Assembly (NCBI RefSeq): GCF_001884105.1
Contig: NZ_MACI01000053.1
Coordinates: 1 to 64,000, forward strand
DNA length: 64,000 nucleotides
Direction of reading: 5' to 3'
Source of the DNA: Bacillus luti
GTDB taxonomy: Bacteria > Bacillota > Bacilli > Bacillales > Bacillaceae_G
The position numbers and the translations under genes are program-made. Under the pieces are notes generated by a model, which worked only from the letters and a program-made list of their open reading frames with translations, was not told the origin of the DNA and ran no database searches. Below are positions 1 to 14,446 of this stretch, in pieces (the first letter of the stretch is position 1; every line of letters starts with the position of its first letter).

Positions 1-82
1 CGCGTCTTCCTGCGAGGCAAAAAGCGCCTCTACGTCAGAAGCTCCATCCTCCTCCCATTCTGGACGAGCCACTTCCGCTTTT
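1..82 (-). repeat. Interspersed repeat, inverted copy cut by the window edge
   Basis: Read on the minus strand, this segment aligns over about 80 bases, with roughly a dozen differences, to the spacer between atpG and atpD near 12255-12336. Both share AAAAGCG, a GGCTCGT/GGTTCGT block, ATGGAGCTT and GACGTAGAGGC, and end in GCCTCGCAGGAA. A GAGGC/GCCTC hairpin is kept in both while its loop differs, which suggests selection on RNA or DNA structure. The element runs off the left edge. It lies just past the stop codon of the flavin reductase gene. It resembles the short bcr-type repeats of the B. cereus group, but I cannot assign a family member. Confidence 0.7.
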
Positions 83-692
83 AAATAGGCCTCACCAATT
101 CAAATTGTTCTCCTAGTTTTGCGTAGTTGTGTCCTGCTAGGCGGCTTATTGGTTTTAGTCCTTCGGCGTGAATGCGGCCGTTTTCGTATAGGTGTTCTGC
201 GACGTGGAAACGAACGACGCGTCCGATTAGTAGGTCGCAAGCCGGTGCGTCTTCTGTTCCGCCAAGAGGAATTGCCTGTTCTAATACGCATTCCATTCGA
301 ATGTTTGCTTCTTTTACACCTGGTACTGAAATGACATCGCTGTCGACCGGTGTTAGTTTTGCTAATTCGATTTCACTTTCATCAGGAGGTAGGTTGGCTG
401 CTGTTTCGTTAATTGCTTCTACGTAAGATTCATCAGAGATATGTACGACAAATTCCCCTTTTTCAATTGCGTTTCGGGAAGTGTCCTTTCTTTCTCCAGC
501 TTTTCGTTGTACAGAAACTGAAATAAGTGGTGGATTGGCAGCAACGATATTGAAATAACTATATGGTGCTCCATTTAATACACCGTCTTTTGTTACAGAA
601 GTAACGAATGCGACAGGACGCGGAATGATACTTCCTGTTAGTAATTTGTAATTATCTTTTTCGGTTTGTTCGTTTGGATTAATGGATAACAT
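81..692 (-). CDS. Flavin reductase family protein (FMN-binding split barrel)
   Basis: The 203-residue protein looks like the flavin reductase-like, FMN-binding split-barrel family, which uses NAD(P)H to reduce free flavin or serves as an FMN-dependent reductase. Family-like features are SIIPRPVAFVTS near residue 21-32, the NGAPYSYFN segment near 40-48 and PPLISVSVQRK near 54-64. It is cytosolic, with no signal peptide. A GGGGATT ribosome site lies about 8 bases before the ATG. Its stop codon abuts an interspersed repeat. It is transcribed in the same direction as doxX, but a terminator lies between them, so they are probably separate units. The substrate is unknown. Confidence 0.8.
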   Translation of the reverse strand: MLSINPNEQTEKDNYKLLTGSIIPRPVAFVTSVTKDGVLNGAPYSYFNIVAANPPLISVSVQRKAGERKDTSRNAIEKGEFVVHISDESYVEAINETAANLPPDESEIELAKLTPVDSDVISVPGVKEANIRMECVLEQAIPLGGTEDAPACDLLIGRVVRFHVAEHLYENGRIHAEGLKPISRLAGHNYAKLGEQFELVRPI

Positions 693-787
693 GTTGTAAT
701 CCCCTTTCTAAATATGAAGACTTATTGTTTGTTTACAAGATATCAATGGGAATCTCCTGCTGGAAACAATATTTTTTTTGATGGTGT

Positions 788-831
788 AAAAAAAGAGATT
801 ACCTCAATTGCCCTGAAGTAATCTCTTTTTT
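788..831. terminator. Intrinsic terminator between doxX and the flavin reductase gene
   Basis: AAGAGATTAC pairs with GTAATCTCTT around a 15-base loop. A-run and T-run flanks make it usable on either strand. It lies just after the doxX stop codon. Confidence 0.85.
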
Positions 832-859
832 GGTAAATGTCTCGAAATTGAGATAAAAA

Positions 860-1246
860 TTATAGTAAAACGTATGCGCCAGGTCCGATTAAAGCTACAC
901 CAATAGCGACAGCGATTAACATTAAGTTATATTCATATCCATTTTGAGTTACCCAGTAACCATTTTTTCCGTGAACAGTGAAGATTGCCATTAACATTGT
1001 TCCAACGATAAATAATGAACCAATTGCAGTGAAAATCCCTGATGCGAATAAGAAACCACCTAATAATTCAGTTGCGCCAGCCATAAATGCCATGAATACA
1101 CCAGGGCGTAAACCGATTGATTCCATCCAGCCACCTGTTCCTTTTAAACCGTAACCGCCGAACCAACCAAATAATTTTTGAGCACCATGACCCATGAATG
1201 TAATACCTATAATAAGACGAATAATAAGAAGACCGATATCCATCAT
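860..1246 (-). CDS. DoxX family membrane protein
   Basis: The 128-residue protein is almost entirely hydrophobic, with about four membrane segments. It has the DoxX pattern: an N-terminal RLIIGITFMGHGAQKLFG segment (residues 10-27), then GATELLGG near 57-64. DoxX proteins are small membrane proteins, often induced by thiol, quinone or oxidative stress; their biochemical role is not settled. An AGGAGG site lies 8 bases before the first ATG, and a second ATG follows directly. The upstream promoter carries a TTACTTAC-type inverted repeat at its start site, so the gene is probably under a repressor (see the promoter entry). It is similar in type to B. subtilis CatD. Confidence 0.85.
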   Translation of the reverse strand: MMDIGLLIIRLIIGITFMGHGAQKLFGWFGGYGLKGTGGWMESIGLRPGVFMAFMAGATELLGGFLFASGIFTAIGSLFIVGTMLMAIFTVHGKNGYWVTQNGYEYNLMLIAVAIGVALIGPGAYVLL

Positions 1247-1271
1247 TTCAAAAACCTCCTAAAAGTTATTA

Positions 1272-1318
1272 ACTTACCTTATGTAAGTAATAATAAAATA
1301 GTTACTTACTTTAGTCAA
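1272..1318 (-). promoter_or_regulatory. doxX promoter with overlapping inverted-repeat operator
   Basis: On the minus strand, TTGACT (1318-1313) and TATTAT (1295-1290) are separated by 17 bases, a good sigma-A promoter. ACTTAC-5 nt-GTAAGT (1272-1288) covers the expected start site. A further TTACTTAC half-site (1302-1309) lies in the promoter spacer. This arrangement fits repression by a MarR/DUF24 (YodB/CatR-like) regulator, whose known sites share the TTAC...GTAA pattern. The identity of the regulator is inference. Confidence 0.65.
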
Positions 1319-1424
1319 GCGGATTTTGAAAAAAGTTTGAAATTAATTTTACAAATTAACGACAAAAAATAAAATGTAGTAAAGACCTCTAGACAAGTTG
1401 GGTAAAAAAAGAGAAAATATAAGT

Positions 1425-1438
1425 AGAAGTTAACTTCT
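1425..1438. promoter_or_regulatory. 14-bp perfect palindrome upstream of the PTS IIA gene
   Basis: AGAAGTTAACTTCT is a perfect palindrome 24 bases before the -35 element of the next promoter. It could be a dimer-binding operator for either flanking gene. No regulator is identified. Confidence 0.3.
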
Positions 1439-1461
1439 TATTGTTATTCAGACAATCAGAA

Positions 1462-1490
1462 TTGACTGGAATTTTGTGAAGCGCTACAAT
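1462..1490 (+). promoter_or_regulatory. Sigma-A promoter of the PTS IIA gene
   Basis: TTGACT and TACAAT are spaced by exactly 17 bases. The predicted start near 1497 gives a leader of about 135 bases. The leader contains a small TCCC/GGGA hairpin and a weak cre-like sequence. Confidence 0.6.
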
Positions 1491-1632
1491 AAGAGTCTAT
1501 TAGTAATGACGTAATTTATTTCGAAAGCGTTTTTACAATATGATATTCGAAGTATGAAGTCTTACATGTATCCCGAGCTTTACTAGGGATTGCCCTATAA
1601 ACTTTTAGGTAAATTATAAGGAGGACTATCCT

Positions 1633-2130
1633 ATGTTTAAAAAATTATTCGGTCTTGGTTCAAAAACAAATGAAGAAACAATTGTAGCTCCATTAACTGG
1701 AGCAGTGAAAAATATTGAAGAAGTACCAGATCCAGTATTCGCTGGTCGTATGATGGGTGATGGTGTTGCAATTGATCCTACTGAAGGTGTTGTTGTATCT
1801 CCAGTTGATGGTGAAATCGTACAATTATTCCACACAAAACATGCTATTGGAATTAAAGCGAAAAACGGTACAGAAATCTTAATCCACGTTGGATTAGAAA
1901 CTGTTAAAATGGAAGGCGAAGGTTTCGAAGCTCACGTTTCTGAAGGCCAAGCTGTAAAAGCTGGAGATAAATTAATCTCATTCGACTTAGAATTAATCCG
2001 TGAAAAAGCGAAAAGTACAATTACTCCAATCGTTATCACAAACACAGATGCAGCTGAGTCTATTAAGACAACTGTAGGCGTAACAGCTACAAAAGGTTCA
2101 ACAGAAGTAATGAAAGTTACAATGAAATAA
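1633..2130 (+). CDS. crr: PTS glucose-type EIIA component (IIA-Glc)
   Basis: The 165-residue cytosolic protein is a free-standing EIIA of the glucose family, which accepts phosphate from HPr and passes it to a IIB domain. The family pair of histidines is present: H70 in HTKHA and the phosphorylated H85 in ILIHVGLET. VVSPVDGEIV (residues 54-63) is also typical. Length equals that of E. coli Crr. A perfect AAGGAGG ribosome site precedes the ATG. It stands alone between its own promoter and a terminator, with no adjacent IIBC gene, so it probably serves permeases encoded elsewhere and may have regulatory partners. Confidence 0.92.
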   Translation: MFKKLFGLGSKTNEETIVAPLTGAVKNIEEVPDPVFAGRMMGDGVAIDPTEGVVVSPVDGEIVQLFHTKHAIGIKAKNGTEILIHVGLETVKMEGEGFEAHVSEGQAVKAGDKLISFDLELIREKAKSTITPIVITNTDAAESIKTTVGVTATKGSTEVMKVTMK

Positions 2131-2141
2131 TTATTGTATAG

Positions 2142-2183
2142 AAGGAATCCGTTTCGTATGAAATGGATTCCTTATTTTGTTTT
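2142..2183 (+). terminator. Intrinsic terminator after crr
   Basis: AAGGAATCC pairs with GGATTCCTT, helped by an inner GTTTC/GAAA pair, and is followed by a T-rich tract. Confidence 0.85.
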
Positions 2184-2252
2184 GTAGTGCGCGCGTTATG
2201 TATGATAAAATACTTTGGGCACTTGGAAACAGGGTTTCACATATATGTGGAT

Positions 2253-2283
2253 AAGGCGTATTTTTCTTAGAAAAATACGCCTT
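2253..2283. other. Perfect 13-bp hairpin upstream of ywlE
   Basis: AAGGCGTATTTTT and AAAAATACGCCTT are perfectly paired around a CTTAG loop. The hairpin is not followed by a clean T-run on the plus strand, so it is less clearly a terminator than the one at 2142. It may be a second terminator or an RNA-stabilising stem. Confidence 0.55.
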
Positions 2284-2365
2284 TCGTATATTCACATTTC
2301 TTTTGTTCTATCCTAATGTAAGCTATTATTAAAAGGAAAAGATACAGTATAAGGGGTGGGTTTGG

Positions 2366-2806
2366 ATGAAACGAGTGTTATTTGTTTGCACTGGAAATAC
2401 ATGCCGTAGTCCGATGGCTGAGGCTTTACTTCGTCATTATGGAGAAGGTAAGTTTGAAGTGCAATCTGCTGGTGTTTTCGCCTATCCTGGAAGCGATGCA
2501 TCGGTTTATGCGAAAGAAGCACTCATTGAAAAAGGGATTTCAATCGATCATGCTTCAAAGCAAATAAATGAAACGTTGCTTGATTGGGCTGATATTGTAA
2601 TAACAATGACAGAAAATCATAAGGGAATTGTACTTGGGCATTATCCTAATAATGAAGAGAAAGTCTATACATTATATGGATTAACAGAAGGCGTAAGTAA
2701 GGATATTTCTGATCCGTTTGGAGGCTCTCTTTCTGTTTATAAGGAAACGTTAAAAGAGATGGAAGGTCTTGTACAAACTTTATTGAAAAAGCATTCAGAA
2801 GGTTGA
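2366..2806 (+). CDS. ywlE: Low-molecular-weight protein arginine phosphatase YwlE
   Basis: The 146-residue protein has the LMW phosphatase P-loop VCTGNTCRS starting at nucleophile C8. The residue that is usually aliphatic in tyrosine-specific members is T12, the change known to give B. subtilis YwlE specificity for phospho-arginine. The general-acid loop DISDPFGGS is present near residues 111-119. YwlE counteracts McsB-type arginine kinase marking of proteins for ClpCP. It sits before rpiB and ywlG, the order seen in B. subtilis. The ribosome site is GGGG-rich and close to the ATG. Confidence 0.9.
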   Translation: MKRVLFVCTGNTCRSPMAEALLRHYGEGKFEVQSAGVFAYPGSDASVYAKEALIEKGISIDHASKQINETLLDWADIVITMTENHKGIVLGHYPNNEEKVYTLYGLTEGVSKDISDPFGGSLSVYKETLKEMEGLVQTLLKKHSEG

Positions 2807-2903
2807 TGTTTCGTGTATAATACGATATTGGAGAGCATTTCATACCATTCAGGTAGTGGAGTGTGCGATGAAGATAATTGATTGAAATTTTGGAGGGGTA
2901 AAA

Positions 2904-3347
2904 ATGAAAGTAGTAGTAGCATCTGATCACGGCGGTATGAATATCCGTAAAGAACTTGTAAGTTTATTAGAAGAATTAAATATTGAATATATTGATTTAG
3001 GTTGTGAATGTGAAGCTGGTTCTGTTGATTACCCTGATTTTGCATTTCCTGCAGCAGAAATGGTAGCGAATGGTGAAGTAGATCGTGGTATTTTAGTTTG
3101 TGGGACAGGCATTGGTATGTCAATTGCAGCAAACAAAGTAAACGGTATCCGTTGTGCGTTAGTTCATGATACTTTCAGTGCGAAAGCAACAAGAGAGCAT
3201 AATGATACAAACATGTTAGCAATGGGCGAGCGTGTAATTGGTGCTGGTTTAGCACGTGACATCGCAAAAATTTGGTTAACAACTGAATTTGAAGGTGGCC
3301 GTCACGAAAACCGCGTAGGAAAAATTAAAACATACGAAACAAAGTAA
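2904..3347 (+). CDS. rpiB: Ribose-5-phosphate isomerase B
   Basis: The 147-residue RpiB/LacAB family enzyme interconverts ribose 5-phosphate and ribulose 5-phosphate in the pentose phosphate pathway. ASDHGG (residues 6-11) and the catalytic-cysteine motif LVCGTGIGMSIAANK around C66 are intact. A GGAGGGG site precedes the ATG. It lies 97 bases after ywlE and about 65 before ywlG, so the three are probably co-transcribed. Confidence 0.92.
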   Translation: MKVVVASDHGGMNIRKELVSLLEELNIEYIDLGCECEAGSVDYPDFAFPAAEMVANGEVDRGILVCGTGIGMSIAANKVNGIRCALVHDTFSAKATREHNDTNMLAMGERVIGAGLARDIAKIWLTTEFEGGRHENRVGKIKTYETK

Positions 3348-3413
3348 TAGATTCTAACTAGAAGCAGTATGAAATATAATTTGGTGAACCAACCTGTGAA
3401 AGGAAGAGGCGTA

Positions 3414-3986
3414 ATGACAGAAATCGTAAAGGTAAGAGAACAGCTACAAATGTCGTTTTCTGATTTCCAAGAGCAAGCTTCATTACAAAGTGGTCAAATT
3501 TTTGTAGTGGGGTGTAGCACGAGCGAAGTGCTAGGAGAAAGAATTGGAACATCGGGAACGATGGAAGTGGCAGAAGCGATTTTTTCTGAGTTAAAACAAT
3601 TTCAAGAGCAAACAGGTATCGAATTGGCTTTTCAATGTTGTGAGCATTTAAATCGTGCTTTAGTAGTTGAGAGAGATGTGGCGATGAAATATCAATTTGA
3701 AATTGTAACAGTTACGCCTGTTAGATCAGCAGGTGGTGCATTGGGGACATACGCGTATCACAATTTGAAAGATCCGGTAGTAGTTGAATTTATTAAAGCA
3801 GATGCTGGAATGGATATTGGCGATACATTTATCGGTATGCATTTAAAGCATGTAGCCGTTCCAGTTCGTACAAGTGTAAAGGAAATTGGAAGTGCGCATG
3901 TAACGATGGCGAAAACGCGTGGAAAGCTAATTGGTGGAGCACGTGCTGTATACGCGGCGAAGGAAGAAACTATCACTTGCCGTTAA
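3414..3986 (+). CDS. ywlG: YwlG, TIGR01440/DUF436 family protein
   Basis: The chosen ATG follows GGAAGAGG and gives 190 residues, close to the B. subtilis homologue. An upstream ATG at 3369 lacks a ribosome site. The conserved segments [21 protein letters not shown] (starting near residue 26) and [21 protein letters not shown] (near residue 152, quoted in part) mark the family. Its biochemical function is unknown. It is consistently linked to rpiB and glyA in Bacillus, which is context and not evidence of mechanism. A terminator follows. Confidence 0.85.
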   Translation: MTEIVKVREQLQMSFSDFQEQASLQSGQIFVVGCSTSEVLGERIGTSGTMEVAEAIFSELKQFQEQTGIELAFQCCEHLNRALVVERDVAMKYQFEIVTVTPVRSAGGALGTYAYHNLKDPVVVEFIKADAGMDIGDTFIGMHLKHVAVPVRTSVKEIGSAHVTMAKTRGKLIGGARAVYAAKEETITCR

Positions 3987-4027
3987 ATACGATAAAAAGT
4001 ATGTTGTCTGACTTCATAATAGAAGAA

Positions 4028-4060
4028 AGAAAAGACCGATTTTCGGTCTTTTTTTTCTTT
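4028..4060 (+). terminator. Intrinsic terminator after ywlG
   Basis: AAAGACCGA pairs with TCGGTCTTT over a 3-base loop and is followed by a T-run. Confidence 0.9.
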
Positions 4061-4201
4061 TATGATATAGAAAGTCATGTTAGAATGTAGTTGAAAACAT
4101 GAAGGTTCGAAAGAATTACAACCTGAATTTTCGTTTTTTCTGAATAAAAAAGAAAAAACTATTGGGAATCGATGTAATTCGTTCAGAAAAGGGGGATTTT
4201 G

Positions 4202-5443
4202 GTGGATCATTTAAAACGTCAAGATGAAAAGGTATTTGCTGCAATTGAGGCAGAACTAGGTAGACAGCGTTCAAAGATTGAGTTAATTGCTTCAGAAAAC
4301 TTCGTAAGTGAAGCGGTAATGGAGGCGCAAGGTTCTGTTTTAACGAATAAGTATGCTGAAGGATATCCTGGAAAACGTTACTATGGTGGCTGTGAACACG
4401 TAGACGTAGTAGAAGATATCGCACGTGATCGCGTAAAAGAAATTTTCGGCGCAGAGCACGTAAATGTTCAACCGCATTCTGGTGCACAAGCGAACATGGC
4501 AGTATACTTCACAATTTTAGAGCAAGGCGATACAGTACTTGGTATGAATTTATCTCATGGTGGTCACTTAACACACGGAAGCCCTGTTAACTTCAGTGGA
4601 GTACAATATAATTTCGTAGAATATGGCGTGGATGCTGACTCTCACCGTATTAATTACGATGATGTATTAGCAAAAGCGAAAGAACATAAACCAAAATTAA
4701 TCGTTGCAGGTGCAAGTGCATACCCTCGTGTTATCGATTTCAAACGATTCCGTGAGATTGCAGATGAAGTAGGCGCATACTTAATGGTGGATATGGCTCA
4801 TATCGCTGGTTTAGTAGCGGCTGGTTTACATCCAAACCCAGTACCATATGCACATTTCGTTACAACGACAACACATAAAACTTTACGTGGCCCACGTGGT
4901 GGTATGATTTTATGTGAAGAGCAATTTGCAAAACAAATTGATAAATCAATCTTCCCTGGTATTCAAGGTGGCCCACTTATGCATGTAATTGCTGCGAAAG
5001 CTGTTGCGTTCGGTGAGGCACTTCAAGATGATTTTAAAACATATGCACAAAACATTATTAACAATGCACACCGTTTAGCTGAAGGTCTTCAAAAAGAAGG
5101 ACTTACACTTGTATCTGGTGGAACAGATAATCACCTAATCTTGATTGATGTTCGTAACTTAGAAATTACAGGTAAAGTAGCAGAGCACGTATTAGATGAA
5201 GTTGGTATTACAGTGAACAAAAATACAATTCCATTCGAAACAGCAAGCCCATTTGTAACAAGTGGTGTACGTATCGGTACAGCAGCAGTTACATCTCGTG
5301 GTTTCGGTTTAGAAGAAATGGATGAAATTGCGTCACTTATTGCTTATACATTAAAAAATCATGAAAATGAAGCTGCATTAGAAGAAGCACGTAAGCGTGT
5401 AGAAGCGTTAACGAGCAAATTCCCAATGTATCCAAATCTATAA
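4202..5443 (+). CDS. glyA: Serine hydroxymethyltransferase
   Basis: The PLP enzyme converts serine plus tetrahydrofolate to glycine plus 5,10-methylene-tetrahydrofolate, supplying one-carbon units. The 413-residue length is standard. The cofactor lysine is K226 in [14 protein letters not shown], and IELIASENF (residues 26-34) and [12 protein letters not shown] (87-98) are conserved. I chose the GTG at 4202 because AAAAGGGGGA lies 5 bases upstream; the preceding TTG at 4199 would add one residue with poorer spacing. The upstream region has a TGT-TAGAAT extended -10 candidate at 4078-4086. It is monocistronic between terminators. Confidence 0.95.
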   Translation: MDHLKRQDEKVFAAIEAELGRQRSKIELIASENFVSEAVMEAQGSVLTNKYAEGYPGKRYYGGCEHVDVVEDIARDRVKEIFGAEHVNVQPHSGAQANMAVYFTILEQGDTVLGMNLSHGGHLTHGSPVNFSGVQYNFVEYGVDADSHRINYDDVLAKAKEHKPKLIVAGASAYPRVIDFKRFREIADEVGAYLMVDMAHIAGLVAAGLHPNPVPYAHFVTTTTHKTLRGPRGGMILCEEQFAKQIDKSIFPGIQGGPLMHVIAAKAVAFGEALQDDFKTYAQNIINNAHRLAEGLQKEGLTLVSGGTDNHLILIDVRNLEITGKVAEHVLDEVGITVNKNTIPFETASPFVTSGVRIGTAAVTSRGFGLEEMDEIASLIAYTLKNHENEAALEEARKRVEALTSKFPMYPNL

Positions 5444-5450
5444 TAGATTG

Positions 5451-5493
5451 AAAAAGACTGCTGAGACGTAATTGTTTTGGCAGTCTTTTTTTT
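5451..5493 (+). terminator. Intrinsic terminator after glyA
   Basis: AAAAAGACTGC pairs with GCAGTCTTTTT and runs into T residues. Confidence 0.9.
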
Positions 5494-5627
5494 GGACATA
5501 TATCGTTTTTAAAGTATGTATACAAATGATGAATAAATTTTGGCGATATAATGAAGGATACAGCTCCCAGAATTGGTAAAGATACTAGATAGATTCATGT
5601 AAAATCAGGATTTTACCAAATTTGCCC

Positions 5628-5656
5628 TTGAATATTAGTAGCGTTTTCTTTACAAT
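5628..5656 (+). promoter_or_regulatory. Sigma-A promoter of upp
   Basis: TTGAAT and TACAAT are separated by 17 bases. The start is predicted near 5663, about 50 bases before the upp ATG. The short leader has a GCGTGTAAACGC mini-hairpin. Confidence 0.6.
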
Positions 5657-5714
5657 CGTAAATAGTGTAAAAAAGCGTGTAAACGCATGAATATCATCTA
5701 AAGGAGAGATTCAC

Positions 5715-6344
5715 ATGGGAAAACTGTATGTATTTGATCACCCGTTAATTCAACATAAGATTACATATATTCGCGATAAGAATACAGGTACGAAAGATTT
5801 TCGTGAATTAGTGGATGAAGTAGCAAGTTTAATGGCTTTCGAAATTACTCGCGATCTTCCACTTAAAGACATTGAAATTGAAACACCTGTAAGCAAAGCG
5901 ACAACAAAAGTGATCGCTGGTAAAAAACTTGGTTTAATTCCGATTTTACGTGCAGGCTTAGGAATGGTTGATGGAATTCTGAAATTAATTCCAGCAGCAA
6001 AAGTAGGACACGTTGGTTTATATCGTGACCCTGAAACATTGCAACCGGTAGAATACTATGTGAAACTTCCAACGGATGTAGAAGAGCGTGACTTCATCGT
6101 ACTAGATCCGATGCTAGCAACAGGTGGTTCTGCAGCTGAAGCAATTAACTCTCTGAAAAAGCGCGGTGCGAAACAAATTAAATTAATGTGTATCGTAGCT
6201 GCTCCAGAAGGCGTGAAAGTAGTACAAGAAGAGCATCCTGATGTGGATATTTATGTTGCAGCATTAGATGAGAAATTAAATGATCACGGATATGTAGTGC
6301 CAGGTCTTGGTGATGCTGGTGACCGTTTATTCGGAACGAAGTAA
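5715..6344 (+). CDS. upp: Uracil phosphoribosyltransferase
   Basis: The 209-residue enzyme of pyrimidine salvage converts uracil and PRPP to UMP. The PRPP-binding loop [10 protein letters not shown] lies at 131-140 and the uracil-binding region [17 protein letters not shown] is at the C terminus. AAGGAGAG precedes the ATG. It has its own promoter and terminator and lies upstream of the ATP synthase operon, as in other bacilli. Confidence 0.95.
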   Translation: MGKLYVFDHPLIQHKITYIRDKNTGTKDFRELVDEVASLMAFEITRDLPLKDIEIETPVSKATTKVIAGKKLGLIPILRAGLGMVDGILKLIPAAKVGHVGLYRDPETLQPVEYYVKLPTDVEERDFIVLDPMLATGGSAAEAINSLKKRGAKQIKLMCIVAAPEGVKVVQEEHPDVDIYVAALDEKLNDHGYVVPGLGDAGDRLFGTK

Positions 6345-6351
6345 GACAACT

Positions 6352-6387
6352 GACGAGAAGGGGAGATTCCCCAGCTCGTCTTTTTTT
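6352..6387 (+). terminator. Intrinsic terminator after upp
   Basis: GACGAG pairs with CTCGTC, with an inner GGGG/CCCC pair, followed by seven T residues. Confidence 0.9.
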
Positions 6388-6426
6388 GTTCGAAGCAGGT
6401 GGGGGAGGGGAGGATAAATATACATC

Positions 6427-6452
6427 GTGTATACAACATAAGTAGTATACAC
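6427..6452. promoter_or_regulatory. 8-bp inverted repeat in the upp-atp gap
   Basis: GTGTATAC and GTATACAC are perfectly inverted with a 10-base spacer. A TATAAT lies just downstream at 6459. The site looks like a dimeric operator, but no regulator is recognised. The rest of this 487-base gap holds the upp terminator, the atp promoter and no gene I can support. Confidence 0.35.
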
Positions 6453-6678
6453 ATCGCATATAATATAGAAGTCTTACGTCTAGAGAACACTATATTATGG
6501 AAGGAAAGCGTTATATCTTAAAAATATAATAGTGACAAAGTTGTGAACATTTTCTTCTATTATAAAGAGAAAACTGTTAGAAATTGCATATCTCTAACCA
6601 GTATTTAGAAGGGGAACGTTTTCATTTTTGGGAGGAAATGACTAATACTCAAATTTTTTGATTTTTTACGATTTCTCG

Positions 6679-6707
6679 TTGACACTGTTAATACCCTATT
6701 GTATGCT
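6679..6707 (+). promoter_or_regulatory. Sigma-A promoter of the ATP synthase operon
   Basis: TTGACA (perfect) and TATGCT are separated by 17 bases. The predicted start near 6714 leaves a leader of about 150 bases before atpZ. Confidence 0.7.
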
Positions 6708-6861
6708 AACAACGGGGATAGATGGTAGGGCTTTCAGTGACAAAAATGCATCTATTCCGTGACGAAAATGTAAACTTTTTATTTTGTATAGAATTTATGC
6801 AGAAAAATGAGTTATTATTAACACATCGTGAATGAGGGTTACATATTGGAGGGATGAATCC

Positions 6862-7082
6862 TTGCAAAAAAACGATCGCAGCCATATAAAAGCTTATGCT
6901 TTAATGTCAGGAATTCTTGCTCAGTTAGTCGGTTCTATTCTTGTTGGAATCTTTGGGGGGCAATGGATTGATAATAAGGTTGGAACGTTTCCGTTGTTTC
7001 TTATTATAGGGTTATTACTCGGATTAGGAACAGGGGTATACGCAATGATTCGACTCATTCGACATTACTATTCGGGAGAGCA

Positions 7083-7086
<4 letters not shown>
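6862..7086 (+). CDS. atpZ: AtpZ/AtpI family F1Fo-associated protein
   Basis: The TTG start at 6862 follows GGAGGGATGAATCC and gives 74 residues. The ATG 30 bases upstream has no ribosome site. Two membrane segments (about residues 13-32 and 41-62) are joined by GGQWIDNKVGT, the signature of the ATPase gene-1 family at the head of many atp operons. Family members are proposed to act with AtpI in magnesium or calcium transport or in assembly of the c-ring. The protein overlaps atpI by 4 bases. Confidence 0.75.
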
Positions 7087-8205
<1,119 letters not shown>

Positions 8206-8261
8206 TATAATTTAAGTAAGAAAAAATTTATTTTTTTATAATACAAAGGAGGACAAATTAA

Positions 8262-8480
<219 letters not shown>

Positions 8481-8500
8481 GGGAGACTCCCCTTACATAG

Positions 8501-8536
8501 ATGGCGAAGAGTGTTTTTCCGAACTTTCTTCGCCAT
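8501..8536 (+). other. Hairpin in the atpE-atpF spacer
   Basis: ATGGCGAAGA pairs perfectly with TCTTCGCCAT around a 16-base loop. A short GGGGAGTCTCCC-like stem (GGGAGACTCCCC) lies just before it. There is no immediate T-run, so it is more likely a message-stabilising or processing stem than a full terminator. It may raise subunit c over subunit b. Confidence 0.6.
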
Positions 8537-8603
8537 TGCTTTATGAACGAAACGTATGTCTTTTTTTTTCATATGATCAATTTAGATATTTTGAAGGGAG
8601 TGA

Positions 8604-11175
<2,572 letters not shown>

Positions 11176-11180
11176 TAAAT

Positions 11181-11218
11181 AAAAGCCGAAGCGGCTCGTA
11201 CAAACCGCCGAAGCTAGA
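11181..11218 (+). repeat. Short form of the interspersed repeat, atpA-atpG spacer
   Basis: AAAAGCCGAAGCGGCTCGTA joins directly to an ACCGCCGAAGCTAGA-like end. These correspond to the two ends of the longer copy at 12255-12370, so it looks like the same element without its middle. The two ends pair (GCGG with CCGC). Confidence 0.5.
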
Positions 11219-11265
11219 TAATATATAACGGCATCTCGGGCTCTGAGATTGCTAAAGGTCATGTA

Positions 11266-11299
11266 AAGGAAAAGAGTAGGTGCACCTATTCTTTTCCTT
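11266..11299 (+). other. 34-base near-perfect hairpin in the atpA-atpG spacer
   Basis: The arms AAGGAAAAGAGTAGGTG and its partner ending CTTTTCCTT pair fully except for one wobble. The palindromic centre is AGGTGCACCT. No T-run follows, so it is probably an mRNA processing or stabilising structure. Confidence 0.65.
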
Positions 11300-11383
11300 C
11301 AATCATGAGCAAGAATATCTTGCAACGTAGATTAGGAAGAGGATTCTTACTAATCGTGCCAACTTCCGGAAAAAAGGTGGTGA

Positions 11384-12250
<867 letters not shown>

Positions 12251-12254
12251 TATT

Positions 12255-12370
12255 AAAAAGCGTAGGCGGTTCGTTCAGAATGAGAGGGGATGGAGCTTTT
12301 GACGTAGAGGCGATTTGTGCCTCGCAGGAAAAAGCGAAGCCACCGAACATTCTAACCGCAGGAGCTAGAT
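12255..12370 (+). repeat. Long copy of the interspersed repeat, atpG-atpD spacer
   Basis: This aligns with the inverted copy at 1-82. GCGGTT and AGAATG near the 5' end can pair with CATTCT and AACCGC near the 3' end. Inside lies the GAGGC/GCCTC hairpin. The whole element can therefore fold into one long branched stem. It ends in GGAGCTAGA. Confidence 0.7.
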
Positions 12371-12376
12371 TCAATA

Positions 12377-13894
<1,518 letters not shown>

Positions 13895-13902
13895 GGCCTT
13901 AG

Positions 13903-14314
<412 letters not shown>

Positions 14315-14316
<2 letters not shown>

Positions 14317-14352
14317 AAAATCCGTAAAGGCTTTGCCTTTACGGATTTTTTT
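14315..14352 (+). terminator. Terminator of the ATP synthase operon
   Basis: AATCCGTAAAGG pairs with CCTTTACGGATT around a CTTTG loop, flanked by A-run and T-run. Confidence 0.95.
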
Positions 14353-14380
14353 GTGTAGTTTATGGATAATTTTACAAAAA

Positions 14381-14389
14381 TGGTATAAT
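14381..14389 (+). promoter_or_regulatory. Extended -10 promoter candidate for the DUF975 genes
   Basis: TGG-TATAAT is an extended -10 with a consensus hexamer. The -35 region is poor. It lies about 58 bases before the DUF975 start. Confidence 0.45.
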
Positions 14390-14446
14390 TATATTGATGC
14401 TCGTATAAGTAGAGAATGTACAACAATTTATAAAGGGGATGAAAAC

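Noticed and set aside
1178-1372. Plus-strand 64-codon frame upstream of crr
   Set aside because: It overlaps the doxX start and promoter on the other strand, has no ribosome site and has no protein-like features.
1520-1537. cre-like sequence in the crr leader
   Set aside because: It has two mismatches to the core cre consensus, which is too weak in AT-rich DNA to call as a CcpA site.
4108-4133. CGAA-18-TTCG pair resembling a PurR box upstream of glyA
   Set aside because: Only the four-base cores match and the spacing is off. Such pairs are common by chance.
6541-6548. TTGTGAAC, a Rex- or Fnr-like half-site upstream of atp
   Set aside because: There is no matching second half-site at the required spacing.
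14333-14446. N-terminal extension of the first DUF975 protein
   Set aside because: It would have to be translated through the atp terminator hairpin and has no ribosome site. The ATG at 14447 has a good one.
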